A stretch of 12,389 bases of DNA from Opitutales bacterium (GCA_007123395.1 SKLD01000439.1:1-12389); one strand, 5' to 3'. Shown: positions 6,881-12,389, numbered from the stretch's first letter. Numbers and translations: made by a program. Notes: generated by a model not told the origin, from the sequence alone.

Positions 6881-8221
6881 ATGGTTGATCCGCTCCCGAT
6901 CCATCCATTCCGCGACTCCGCGCGCGGCACTGTCGCCCTGCCCGGCTCCAAGAGCGTGACCAACCGTGCGCTCGCCATGGCCGCGCTTGCTGAGGGCACT
7001 ACCCGCCTCCTCCATCCGCTCCTTAGCCGCGATTCGCGCCTCATGCTCGACGCGCTGCGCGCGCTGGGGTTTGCCGTGCGCCTCGCGCCGGACGAGACTT
7101 GGATCGAGATCGACGGGAAGGGCGGCACCCTTCCGCGCGACCATGCGGACCTGCACGTGGGCAATGCCGGCACGGTGGCGCGTTTCCTCACCGCCCTGCT
7201 CATTCACCACCCCGACGGCCGCTACCACCTGGACGGCGATCCGGCCATGCGCGAACGCCCCATGCGAGGACTTCTGGAGGCACTGGGCGATCTCGGGGCA
7301 CGGTTTACCTTTACGGGCGAGGACTGGTGCTTTCCCTTTGCCATGCATACCGCAGGGTGGCGTGGCGAAACCATCCGCGTCGATGCTTCGGCAAGCAGCC
7401 AGATGGTATCGGGCCTGCTGCTCTCGGCGGCCCGTGCGCCGAAGCCGGTCGAGATTCTCTGTCCCGGCACCCGCCCGGCATTCGTCGAGCTAACGGCGCA
7501 GATGATACGCCGCGCGGGTGTGCCTGTGGAAGGAAGCGCTGCCGAAGGGCACCTGCGCATTGAGCCCGGCCTTTACCGGTTTCCGCCGGGGGGCTACGAC
7601 GTGGAACCCGACGTAACCGCCGCGAGCTACTTCATCGCCCTGCCCATTGCCGCCGGAGGAAGCGTGGAGGTCGAAGGGATCGGCGGAGAACTCATGCAAG
7701 GCGACGCCCGCTTCATTGAAGTCGCTGCCGCCTTCGGTATCCGCCGCGAGGATACGTCTTCGGGCCTCCGCTTCAGTCGCGGCGAAGGGGCGGATCCGCC
7801 CGCCGAAGTGGATTTCGAGACCTTCTCCGACACCTTCCTCACCCTCGCCGCCATCGCCCCGCTGCTGCCCGCTCCCGTGAAGATAAGGGGCATCGGCCAC
7901 ACCCGGCAACAGGAAACCGATCGTATTCACGCCATGGCGACGGAATTGCGGCGGCTTGGTCAAGGCGTCGAAGAAGGAACGGATTGGCTTCGGATCACGC
8001 CGGACCGCGATGCCCTCCGCGCCCTCGCCTACAACGGCGGCGTCACGGTCCAAACCTATGAGGACCACCGCGTCGCCATGAGCTTCGGCATTCTGGGCTG
8101 CGCCGACATCCGCGGCGACGGCGAGCCATGGCTTCGCATCGCCGATCCCGCCTGTTGCGGCAAGACCTTTCCGCGGTTTTTTGAGGTGCTTGACGGGCTT
8201 CGCAAGGGAGCGGAGGTGTAG
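6881..8221 (+). CDS. aroA: 3-phosphoshikimate 1-carboxyvinyltransferase (EPSP synthase)
   Basis: The product is 446 aa, a little longer than typical AroA (about 427). It joins shikimate-3-phosphate and phosphoenolpyruvate to make EPSP, the sixth step of chorismate synthesis. LPGSKSVTNRAL (20-31) carries Ser23 and Lys24. VGNAGTVARFL (93-103) is the PEP-site loop, DGDPAMRERPM (118-128) the arginine loop, and DASASSQMVSGLL (168-180) the substrate-binding serines. Asp317 (FSDTF), Glu345 (RQQETDR), YEDHRVAM (393-400) and Lys428 (CCGKTFP) complete the active site. In E. coli the PEP-site loop reads GNAGTAMRPL; here the Pro is replaced by Phe102. The ATG is preceded by GGCTTCTCC, with no Shine-Dalgarno. 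It lies 67 bp after sucD and is the last plus-strand gene before the REP-like block. Confidence 0.96.
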   Translation: MVDPLPIHPFRDSARGTVALPGSKSVTNRALAMAALAEGTTRLLHPLLSRDSRLMLDALRALGFAVRLAPDETWIEIDGKGGTLPRDHADLHVGNAGTVARFLTALLIHHPDGRYHLDGDPAMRERPMRGLLEALGDLGARFTFTGEDWCFPFAMHTAGWRGETIRVDASASSQMVSGLLLSAARAPKPVEILCPGTRPAFVELTAQMIRRAGVPVEGSAAEGHLRIEPGLYRFPPGGYDVEPDVTAASYFIALPIAAGGSVEVEGIGGELMQGDARFIEVAAAFGIRREDTSSGLRFSRGEGADPPAEVDFETFSDTFLTLAAIAPLLPAPVKIRGIGHTRQQETDRIHAMATELRRLGQGVEEGTDWLRITPDRDALRALAYNGGVTVQTYEDHRVAMSFGILGCADIRGDGEPWLRIADPACCGKTFPRFFEVLDGLRKGAEV

Positions 8222-8261
8222 CGGGCGGACGTTGCCGCTGGCTGTGCGTGCTTCGCCAAAC

Positions 8262-8285
8262 GGAGCACGGGTTTTCCAACCCGTG
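8262..8285 (+). repeat. REP-like element, copy 1 (GGAG-led hairpin)
   Basis: GGAG (8262-8265) is directly followed by a perfect 8-bp stem, CACGGGTT/AACCCGTG (8266-8273 and 8278-8285), with loop TTCC. A GGAG or GTAG tetranucleotide immediately 5' of a short hairpin is the described signature of REP elements handled by RAYT transposases. It is a near-exact duplicate of copy 2. Confidence 0.75.
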
Positions 8286-8311
8286 ACCGGCACGTGCGCG
8301 CTTCGCCAAAC

Positions 8312-8335
8312 GGAGCACGGGTTTTCCAACCCGTG
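8312..8335 (+). repeat. REP-like element, copy 2, left half of a REPIN-like pair
   Basis: It has the same sequence as copy 1: GGAG (8312-8315), an 8-bp stem CACGGGTT/AACCCGTG (8316-8335) and loop TTCC. Together with copy 3, 14 bp further on and in the opposite orientation, it forms an inverted REP doublet (REPIN) spanning 8312-8373. The outer 10 bp, CGGAGCACGG (8311-8320), are perfectly complementary to CCGTGCTCCG (8365-8374). Confidence 0.75.
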
Positions 8336-8349
8336 ACCTGTCCACCGCA

Positions 8350-8373
8350 CACGGACAGGAATGTCCGTGCTCC
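8350..8373 (-). repeat. REP-like element, copy 3, right half of a REPIN-like pair
   Basis: Read on the minus strand it is GGAG, CACGGACA, TTCC, TGTCCGTG: the same lead, the same five basal stem bases and the same loop as copies 1 and 2. The three upper stem positions are ACA/TGT instead of GTT/AAC. Both arms changed together so pairing is kept, which is the pattern expected if the hairpin is under selection or is recognised as a structure. Confidence 0.75.
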
Positions 8374-8404
8374 GCTCGAGTCGGGGCATACCTTGGTCAA
8401 CGAA

Positions 8405-8433
8405 TCGCGGGTTCGCAGACTCCGGGCCCGCGA
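8405..8433. repeat. 7-bp inverted repeat downstream of recR
   Basis: TCGCGGG (8405-8411) and CCCGCGA (8427-8433) pair perfectly around a 15-nt loop. A competing hairpin GACTC...GAGTC (8418-8436) with a GGGCCC core overlaps it. The position, about 20 bp past the recR stop on the minus strand, would suit a terminator, but there is no T-run on either strand. Apart from this and the REP-like block I see nothing in 8222-8451. Confidence 0.25.
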
Positions 8434-8451
8434 GTCCCGCAATGCGACGCC

Positions 8452-9045
8452 TCAATATTCCCGGCGGCCTTCGAGGGCGCTGCGGAGGGTGGTGGCGTCG
8501 GCGAAGACAATCCCGCCCCCGCTGGGCAAGCCGAAGCCGATGCGCGTGACGCGCACATCGCGCCCCTTCAGAAAGGTATCCTGGATGTAGTGGCAGGTCG
8601 CCTCGCCCTCGATGTCGTTGGACATCGCGAGGGTGACCTCGCGGAGATCCTCCGCCGCGCAGCGGGACTCCAAGGCGTCCATGTTGAGCTGCTCCGGGCC
8701 GACGTTGTTGATCGGCGAGAGCTTGCCGTGGAGGATGTGGTAAACGCCGCGGAAGGCGGAGCTGCGCTCGATCGCGAGCAAGTCGGGCACAGACTCGACG
8801 ATACACAGGTGCGACGTGTCGCGCCGGGGGTCGGCGCACACCGCGCACAACCCGTCCTCGCATAGGTTGCCGCACTCGCGGCAGCGGCGCACGTGCTCGC
8901 CGGCCCCGCGCAGAGCGTCGACCAACGCGGGCAGGCGCTCCGGCTTCTCCACGAGGAGGTGCAGCGCCAACCGCTCGGCCGAACGGTAGCCCAGCCCCGG
9001 CAGCCGCTTGAGGCATTGGTGCAGCTTCTCGAAATGCGGCGTCAA
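8452..9045 (-). CDS. recR: recombination mediator protein RecR
   Basis: The product is 197 aa, the standard RecR length. LKRLPGLGYRSAERLALHLL (12-31) is the helix-hairpin-helix. CRECGNLCEDGLCAVC (55-70) supplies the zinc ligands Cys55, Cys58, Cys67 and Cys70. The Toprim domain starts at LCIVESVPDL (80-89), with Glu84 at the usual acidic position, and includes AMSNDIEGEATCHYI (140-154). GFGLPSGGG and TLRSALEGRREY close the protein. RecR acts with RecO (and RecF) to load RecA onto SSB-coated gapped DNA. The start is TTG at 9045, overlapping the TGA stop of ybaB in the tetranucleotide TTGA; no ATG lies nearer the family N-terminus. That overlap, with no Shine-Dalgarno, suggests translational coupling to ybaB. 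Confidence 0.95.
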   Translation of the reverse strand: MTPHFEKLHQCLKRLPGLGYRSAERLALHLLVEKPERLPALVDALRGAGEHVRRCRECGNLCEDGLCAVCADPRRDTSHLCIVESVPDLLAIERSSAFRGVYHILHGKLSPINNVGPEQLNMDALESRCAAEDLREVTLAMSNDIEGEATCHYIQDTFLKGRDVRVTRIGFGLPSGGGIVFADATTLRSALEGRREY

Positions 9046-9359
9046 AACAGTCCGGGGAGGCCCGGCATCTGCATGCTCTGCGTCACCTCGGCGACGGCCT
9101 CCTCATTGAGTTGTTTGGACTTCGTGACCGCCTCGCGCATCGCTTCCGTGACGGCTTCCTCCACGACCTCGGCGTCCTCCTTGAGGAACTCCGGGTCGAA
9201 TCTAACGGCCCGGACCTCCTGCTGGAGCGTGATCGTGACGGTCACTGCCCCGCCCCCGCTCGAGACATCAATGGTCTTCTCCGCCAGTTCCGCCTGCACC
9301 GCCTCGAGCTTTTTCTGCATCTTGGCGGCTTGTTTGAGTAGTTTGCCAACTCCAGCCAT
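9042..9359 (-). CDS. ybaB: YbaB/EbfC family nucleoid-associated protein
   Basis: The product is 105 aa. MAGVGKLLKQAAKMQKKLEAVQAELAEKTID (start to 31) is the amphipathic N-terminal helix typical of YbaB. GGGAVTVTITLQQEVRAVRFDPEFL (35-59) is the central beta sheet, and a second helix (61-96) is followed by a Met/Pro/Gly-rich tail. Family members are dimeric DNA-binding proteins associated with the nucleoid. The frame stays open for about 148 codons upstream of this ATG, but that stretch has no family similarity and overlaps the divergent promoter region, so ATG 9359 is chosen. The neighbouring recR overlaps by 4 bp; ybaB-recR is a widely conserved pair, often with dnaX upstream, which is absent here. 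Confidence 0.93.
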   Translation of the reverse strand: MAGVGKLLKQAAKMQKKLEAVQAELAEKTIDVSSGGGAVTVTITLQQEVRAVRFDPEFLKEDAEVVEEAVTEAMREAVTKSKQLNEEAVAEVTQSMQMPGLPGLF

Positions 9360-9654
9360 ACCGCGACGTTTCCCGCCGACCGCACCCGCGTCAAGCGGCA
9401 AGATGCCGTTGTCGATTCCAGCGATCCTTATGCCCTGTCGAGTTTCGCTGCAGGTTGGGCGGATGACCAGAGGTTCGACGGTCTGCGTCTTCCCTTCGCT
9501 ATGGACCGGCCCCCGCGATGACAAATAGCTACGATGGCAGCGCGGACAGTCCCGCCGCGATTGTGCATATTTATGCATTTTTTTATTGACCGCACGGCTC
9601 TGCTCTGTTCGTCTTGGCAACGTAACAGCATCCTTCAGCAACCACTCCGCACCG
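9360..9654. promoter_or_regulatory. divergent intergenic region with AT-rich palindrome
   Basis: This gap separates ybaB (-) from the GH17 lipoprotein gene (+) and must carry promoters for both. The only strong local feature is TGCATA-TT-TATGCA (9564-9577), a perfect 6-bp inverted repeat next to a T-tract (9578-9584). It is an AT-rich island in GC-rich DNA and a reasonable place for promoter opening or regulator binding. I looked for an SRP RNA (often near ybaB-recR), a tRNA T-loop and a riboswitch core and saw none. Reading frames that cross the gap look like non-coding GC-rich frames. Confidence 0.35.
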
Positions 9655-10812
9655 ATGAAAACCCTTCTCAAGACACTTTGCGCCGCCGCCGCGCTCCTGC
9701 TCTTCGCCGCCGGCTGCGCCACGAGCAGCCCGGAATCCCGGCAAGCCGCCGCCGAGCACGCTGAACCGATCACGATCCGGCCCCTAGACCCCGACGTCTT
9801 CAACCGGAAGGCGGTTTCCTACTCCGGCTTCCGCACCGGCCAGAGCCCGGAGACCGGAGTGCATCCCAGCCGGGCGGAAATCCTCGAGGACCTGCGGATC
9901 CTCGAGGACGCCGGATTCGGTCTGCTCCGTGTCTTCAGCTCGGGCGAACACGGCCGGGCCGTCGTCGAGCTGATCGACGAGCACGGCATCGACATCAAGG
10001 TGCAGGTGGGCGCCTACGTGAGCGGCGCGGATGCGGAAAACCATACCGAAAACATGTTTGAACTGGACGAGGCCATCGCCCTCGCCAACGCCTACCCCGA
10101 CGTCGTCGCCTCCGTGAGCGTGGGCAACGAAGTGCTTGTCAGTTGGTCCTTTGTCGCCGTGCCGCCGGAGGACATGGTGACCTACATCCGCCATGTGCGT
10201 TCGCAAATCCGCCAACCGGTGACCGTCAACGACAACTGGGAACCGTTTGCCGCCGAAGCCGGGAGCGCCATCGCGGCGGTGTGGGGGGAAATCGACTACG
10301 CTTCCGTCCACACCTACGCGTATTGGGACGCCGGATTTGAATTATGGGACTTCCGCCGGGAAGCCGTTCCGGAGTCCCGGCGCGCGCGGGCCATGATGGA
10401 CGCCGCCCGCGACTACGCGCGCGAAAACTTCGAGGCAGTCCGCCGCGCGCTGAACGACGCCGGGCACGCCATCCCCATCGTCATCGGCGAGACCGGTTGG
10501 CAGAGCGTGCCCTCGGCCTACCTCGACGAAGCCTTCGTGAAGGATTTCGCGGACCACCAGGCCCACCCTGTGAACCAAGCGTGGTACTATGAAGACATGT
10601 CGGCATGGACCTACGGCGAAGGACGCGACGCACCGGGCGACGGCTTCAGCCGCCCCGCCGCTCTCTTCTACTTCGCGGCCTTCGACGAGCCATGGAAAGA
10701 GCGCGACGACAACTGGGGCCTTTGGGACGTCGAGCGCGAGCCCAAATACGTTCTCTCCGGCCAAGGCTACAGCGCCGAAGACGCTGTCTTTTACCGCCCG
10801 TCGGCGCCGTAG
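9655..10812 (+). CDS. GH17-family beta-1,3-glucanase-like lipoprotein
   Basis: The product is 385 aa. It has a lipoprotein signal: basic MKTLLK, a hydrophobic segment, and AAGC with acylated Cys21. A Ser/Glu/Ala-rich linker runs to about 45. The TIM-barrel domain begins at AVSYSGFRTGQSP (53-65). VSVGNEVL (154-161) carries the putative acid/base Glu159, and VIGETGW (276-282) the nucleophile Glu279; both motifs are diagnostic of GH17. HTYAYWD (219-225) and QAWYYEDMSAW (308-318) match bacterial GH17 enzymes that act on laminarin-like beta-1,3-glucans. The protein is probably anchored in the outer or inner membrane facing the periplasm. The ATG at 9655 gives the signal peptide; the frame is open upstream but without relatedness. 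No Shine-Dalgarno precedes it. No other polysaccharide gene is adjacent, so it may act in glucan use or in modifying an endogenous glucan. Confidence 0.85.
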   Translation: MKTLLKTLCAAAALLLFAAGCATSSPESRQAAAEHAEPITIRPLDPDVFNRKAVSYSGFRTGQSPETGVHPSRAEILEDLRILEDAGFGLLRVFSSGEHGRAVVELIDEHGIDIKVQVGAYVSGADAENHTENMFELDEAIALANAYPDVVASVSVGNEVLVSWSFVAVPPEDMVTYIRHVRSQIRQPVTVNDNWEPFAAEAGSAIAAVWGEIDYASVHTYAYWDAGFELWDFRREAVPESRRARAMMDAARDYARENFEAVRRALNDAGHAIPIVIGETGWQSVPSAYLDEAFVKDFADHQAHPVNQAWYYEDMSAWTYGEGRDAPGDGFSRPAALFYFAAFDEPWKERDDNWGLWDVEREPKYVLSGQGYSAEDAVFYRPSAP

Positions 10813-10816
10813 AAAT

Positions 10817-10951
10817 TCATGAAAATGTCTCCTCCAAGCACCGAAGAAACGCGTCTCCCAGCCTTAAATCCTCGACCGTTTGAAACCTTTCAGGAACGCC
10901 GAGAGCCTTTAACTCAGTGTTGGCCTCATAGTGGTATTTGATGAGCTTCAC
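10817..10951 (-). CDS. unrecognised 44-codon small ORF
   Basis: The frame begins with GTG (10951) and ends with TGA (10817), 4 bp beyond the convergent GH17 stop. The product is 44 aa, mixed charge, with KYHYEAN near the start, VPERFQTVEDLR (19-30) in the middle and LGDAFLRCLEE (31-41) at the end; it looks like an ordinary small soluble protein rather than GC-frame noise. The local base composition is visibly lower in GC than the neighbouring genes. Its GTG overlaps the TGA of the upstream fragment (GTGA), typical of translationally coupled small gene pairs such as toxin-antitoxin modules. I do not recognise the family and cannot assign a function. It may be intact or may be part of the same decayed module. 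Confidence 0.45.
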   Translation of the reverse strand: MKLIKYHYEANTELKALGVPERFQTVEDLRLGDAFLRCLEETFS

Positions 10952-11043
10952 TCGACAATCTCCCGCTCAGTCCCTTTGCCTTCATCGAGTTTGTTGATCG
11001 AGTCTAACAACCGTCGTGCATTCTTTCTCGGCCAACGTCGAGG
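10948..11043 (-). pseudogene. C-terminal remnant of an unrecognised gene upstream of the small ORF
   Basis: Thirty-one codons are open between an in-frame TGA (11046-11044) and the stop at 10948. The reading is lysine- and arginine-rich at first, then KNARRLLDSINKLDEGKGTE (7-26), ending in REIVE. It looks like the end of a coding sequence because it stops in a GTGA overlap with the next ORF. No start codon or continuation is visible upstream, where a GTAG-led REP-like hairpin lies 32 bp away. The most economical reading is that the 5' part of the gene was lost or replaced around 11044-11100. A short independent ORF is less likely because it has no start. Confidence 0.4.
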
Positions 11044-11074
11044 TCAGGAGCCGGAACCGTAAAGGGAGTGCGGT

Positions 11075-11099
11075 CCGGACGGCAAGCCGGTCCGGCTAC
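11075..11099 (-). repeat. REP-like element of a second type (GTAG-led hairpin)
   Basis: On the minus strand GTAG (11099-11096) is directly followed by CCGGA-C-CGGC-TT-GCCG-TCCGG. This folds as a 5-bp stem, a single bulged C (11090), a 4-bp stem and a TT loop. The GTAG lead and compact imperfect palindrome fit the REP signature, but stem and loop differ from the GGAG-led family at 8262-8373. It lies between the gene remnant and the secreted-protein gene. The gap 11044-11214 holds no gene; 11107-11139 also shows an imperfect inverted repeat (GGCCTCC...GGAGCGGCC) with an inner CGTTG/CAACG. Confidence 0.6.
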
Positions 11100-11214
11100 T
11101 TTGCGGCCTCCAAACCCCGACGCGTTGGACAACGGAGCGGCCATCAAGCCTTCGTGCTGTGAGGAAAACCCTTGGCCGCTTACCACTCGAACTTGCGGGA
11201 CCATAATGTCATCG

Positions 11215-12389
11215 TCACTGCGGAACGGAGAGGATGCGGAGGCGGCTGAACACGGGTTCCCCCGCGTGGACCGGGGGCGTGTCGAGGGTAAGGAAGAGAC
11301 CGTCCGTATTCGACAGGTTGTCCGTGCGGGAATCGAAGACGGGCGTCCAAGAGGAGAGATCGTCGCTGACCTCAAGGATATAGGCGACGTCCGTCAGCGC
11401 GGGATCCCGCAGGAAGGTGTGGCGCACGGTGCCATCGGAAAGGACTTCAGTCGAAACGCTTTCGGCGAGGGACGCCGGTTGGAGCGGGTCGAGATGGAGA
11501 GCGTATTTCAAGAGATTGGCCAATCCATCGCCCGCCGGTTGGGCTTGGGCCACGGCGGAGCGCCCGGCACCGGTGGGGAGTCCGGCGGCACGGGCCCAGT
11601 CGAGAAGGCCATCCCGTGCTTCTGCCGGGCCGTAGGTCAATTGCGCCGTCGCGGTCGTCGCCTTGTCAGCGATAACGCGCAGCCAATGGGCGTGGTAGCC
11701 CGAAGGAAAGGCATAGAGGGTGGTTTCGCCTCCGCTCACAGTGAAGTTGCCATAGTCCGACCACACGTCGTTGCCGAGAAAATCGACCTGCACAGTGAAG
11801 GTGACATCGGATTCGCCATCGTGGCTGAGGCGAAGTAACTTTTCGTTGTAGCCATACATTAGATACGGATCGGAGGGCACACCGGCGGAGACGGAAGTAT
11901 CCTTCCACGGTCCACCTTTTCCGCGCGGCTCGCCCATGCGCCAGATATCGTCCACTTCGCCCAGCCAGAGGGCGGCTGTTCCGTCCGAGTTGGTGACGAG
12001 ACGCTCCGAAGCGGGAGCGGAATCAAGCGCCCCGGAAAGGACAAAGAGGCCGCGCCATGAAGTAAAGTCGGCGATGCGTTTGCCATGGGTCGCGATGGGC
12101 TTCATGCGGCGCAGCCCACCCGAACCGCTTCGCGGAATCTCGTAAAAGGTGCCGTGGCAATTGAGGAGCGAACGCTCGGTCACGACCTCACGGAAGCCCC
12201 GGGGCCAACCCCCGGCGAAGGGCTCGTTGTAGAGCGCATCGAGCATCGGCAGACGGAAGCGCGTGCCGCCGGAGGTGACATAGGCGGAGGCGGCATCCGC
12301 GCCCCAGTCCAGAGACGTTTCCGCCTCCGTGCGCAAAGCGGCTTCAGCGGCGGGGTCGTCGATGTCGTATAGCGTGATATTGGCCCCGA
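11215..12389 (-). CDS. large secreted protein with Verrucomicrobiota-type C-terminal module, 5' end outside window
   Basis: The frame is open from the right edge to TGA at 11215, giving 390 residues of an incomplete protein; the visible part starts GANITLYDIDDPAAEAA. The in-frame TTG at 12336 is internal, not a start. The first half (about 37-165) contains DALYNEPFAGGWPRGFREV, FTSWRGLFVLSG and DIWRMGEPRGKGGPW, aromatic- and Gly-rich and of unknown function. A beta-rich stretch (about 190-250) follows. Then comes GDGLANLLKYALHLDP (286-301) and a final predicted beta domain including DVAYILEVSDDLSSW, the arrangement I associate with surface or secreted proteins of Verrucomicrobiota. It is probably exported, but no signal peptide can be seen because the N-terminus is missing. 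It is transcribed toward the remnant at 11043. Confidence 0.75.
   Translation of the reverse strand, partial: GANITLYDIDDPAAEAALRTEAETSLDWGADAASAYVTSGGTRFRLPMLDALYNEPFAGGWPRGFREVVTERSLLNCHGTFYEIPRSGSGGLRRMKPIATHGKRIADFTSWRGLFVLSGALDSAPASERLVTNSDGTAALWLGEVDDIWRMGEPRGKGGPWKDTSVSAGVPSDPYLMYGYNEKLLRLSHDGESDVTFTVQVDFLGNDVWSDYGNFTVSGGETTLYAFPSGYHAHWLRVIADKATTATAQLTYGPAEARDGLLDWARAAGLPTGAGRSAVAQAQPAGDGLANLLKYALHLDPLQPASLAESVSTEVLSDGTVRHTFLRDPALTDVAYILEVSDDLSSWTPVFDSRTDNLSNTDGLFLTLDTPPVHAGEPVFSRLRILSVPQ

Larger units (their letters stand above)
8244..8338. repeat. tandem direct repeat, two 45-bp copies at a 50-bp period
   Basis: Bases 8244-8288 and 8294-8338 match at 44 of 45 positions; the only difference is T8249 against C8299. 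Each copy includes CTTCGCCAAAC followed by a GGAG-led hairpin. The 5-bp spacer between the copies is unique. The near identity points to a recent duplication of one REP-like unit together with its 5' flank. It lies in the aroA-recR gap (8222-8451), which contains no credible gene. Confidence 0.9.

Noticed and set aside
5854..7203. 449-codon minus-strand open frame opposite sucD and aroA
   Set aside because: It is antisense to two enzymes with complete catalytic motifs and shows no recognisable domain. Long antisense frames are expected in GC-rich DNA.
8251..8373. CRISPR array
   Set aside because: There are only two direct copies with a 5-bp spacer, and the repeat carries a GGAG-led hairpin; this is a REP-type block, not repeat-spacer architecture, and no cas gene is present.
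7490..9016. 508-codon minus-strand open frame across recR and the end of aroA
   Set aside because: It overlaps two well-supported genes in another frame or strand. It is extremely Arg/Ala/Gly-rich and includes translated REP-like repeat; it is a GC-rich shadow frame.
9360..9654. SRP RNA (ffs) or tRNA between ybaB and the GH17 gene
   Set aside because: ffs is often near ybaB-recR, so I looked, but the conserved GGAAGG/AGCAGCC core is absent. The one GGTTCGA-like stretch (9471-9480) has no matching T-stem.
9360..9803. N-terminal extension of YbaB to 253 codons
   Set aside because: The extension would cross the divergent promoter and the GH17 signal-peptide region, and shows no family similarity; YbaB proteins are about 105 aa.

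Overview
The window is GC-rich, gene-dense bacterial DNA, most likely from the PVC superphylum and probably Verrucomicrobiota. The main evidence is the right-hand secreted protein, which ends in a module typical of that phylum (GDGLANLLKYAL, then a predicted beta-rich tail). Support also comes from a RAYT-type transposase with a long C-terminal extension, a periplasmic GH17 lipoprotein, and several genes that lack Shine-Dalgarno sequences. No rRNA or tRNA is present, so the assignment rests on protein style alone. All statements come from reading the sequence; no database search was run.

Layout. Bases 1-585 (+) are the C-terminal end of a GH38-type alpha-mannosidase cut by the window edge. 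Bases 615-2556 (-) are a two-gene unit: a CrtI/phytoene-desaturase-like FAD oxidoreductase followed 7 bp later by a FabZ-type 3-hydroxyacyl-ACP dehydratase. A divergent AT-rich gap with an 18-bp palindrome (2681-2698) separates it from a REP-associated-type HUH transposase (2741-3751, +). Next comes a housekeeping run on the + strand: rph (RNase PH), sucC and sucD (succinyl-CoA synthetase) and aroA (EPSP synthase). On the - strand ybaB and recR form a conserved pair that overlaps by 4 bp (TTGA). A GH17-like lipoprotein glucanase (9655-10812, +) follows. The right edge holds a partial large secreted protein (11215-12389, -).

The accessory signal lies in the gaps. Between aroA and recR there are three short hairpins, each with GGAG directly 5' of an 8-bp perfect stem and a TTCC loop. 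Two are tandem, and the second and third form an inverted pair (REPIN-like). The upper stem differs between copies by compensatory changes on both arms. A fourth hairpin of another type, preceded by GTAG, lies at 11075-11099. GGAG/GTAG-led hairpins are the hallmark of REP elements, and a RAYT transposase, the enzyme class associated with REPs, is in the same window. Between the GH17 gene and the secreted protein there is also an unpredicted 44-codon ORF with a GTGA overlap to the surviving C-terminal 31 codons of an upstream gene. This looks like the remnant of a small two-gene module next to the GTAG element.

The housekeeping genes are ordinary. The most interesting parts are the REP/REPIN-RAYT combination, the oxidoreductase-dehydratase pair, and the small ORF remnant.
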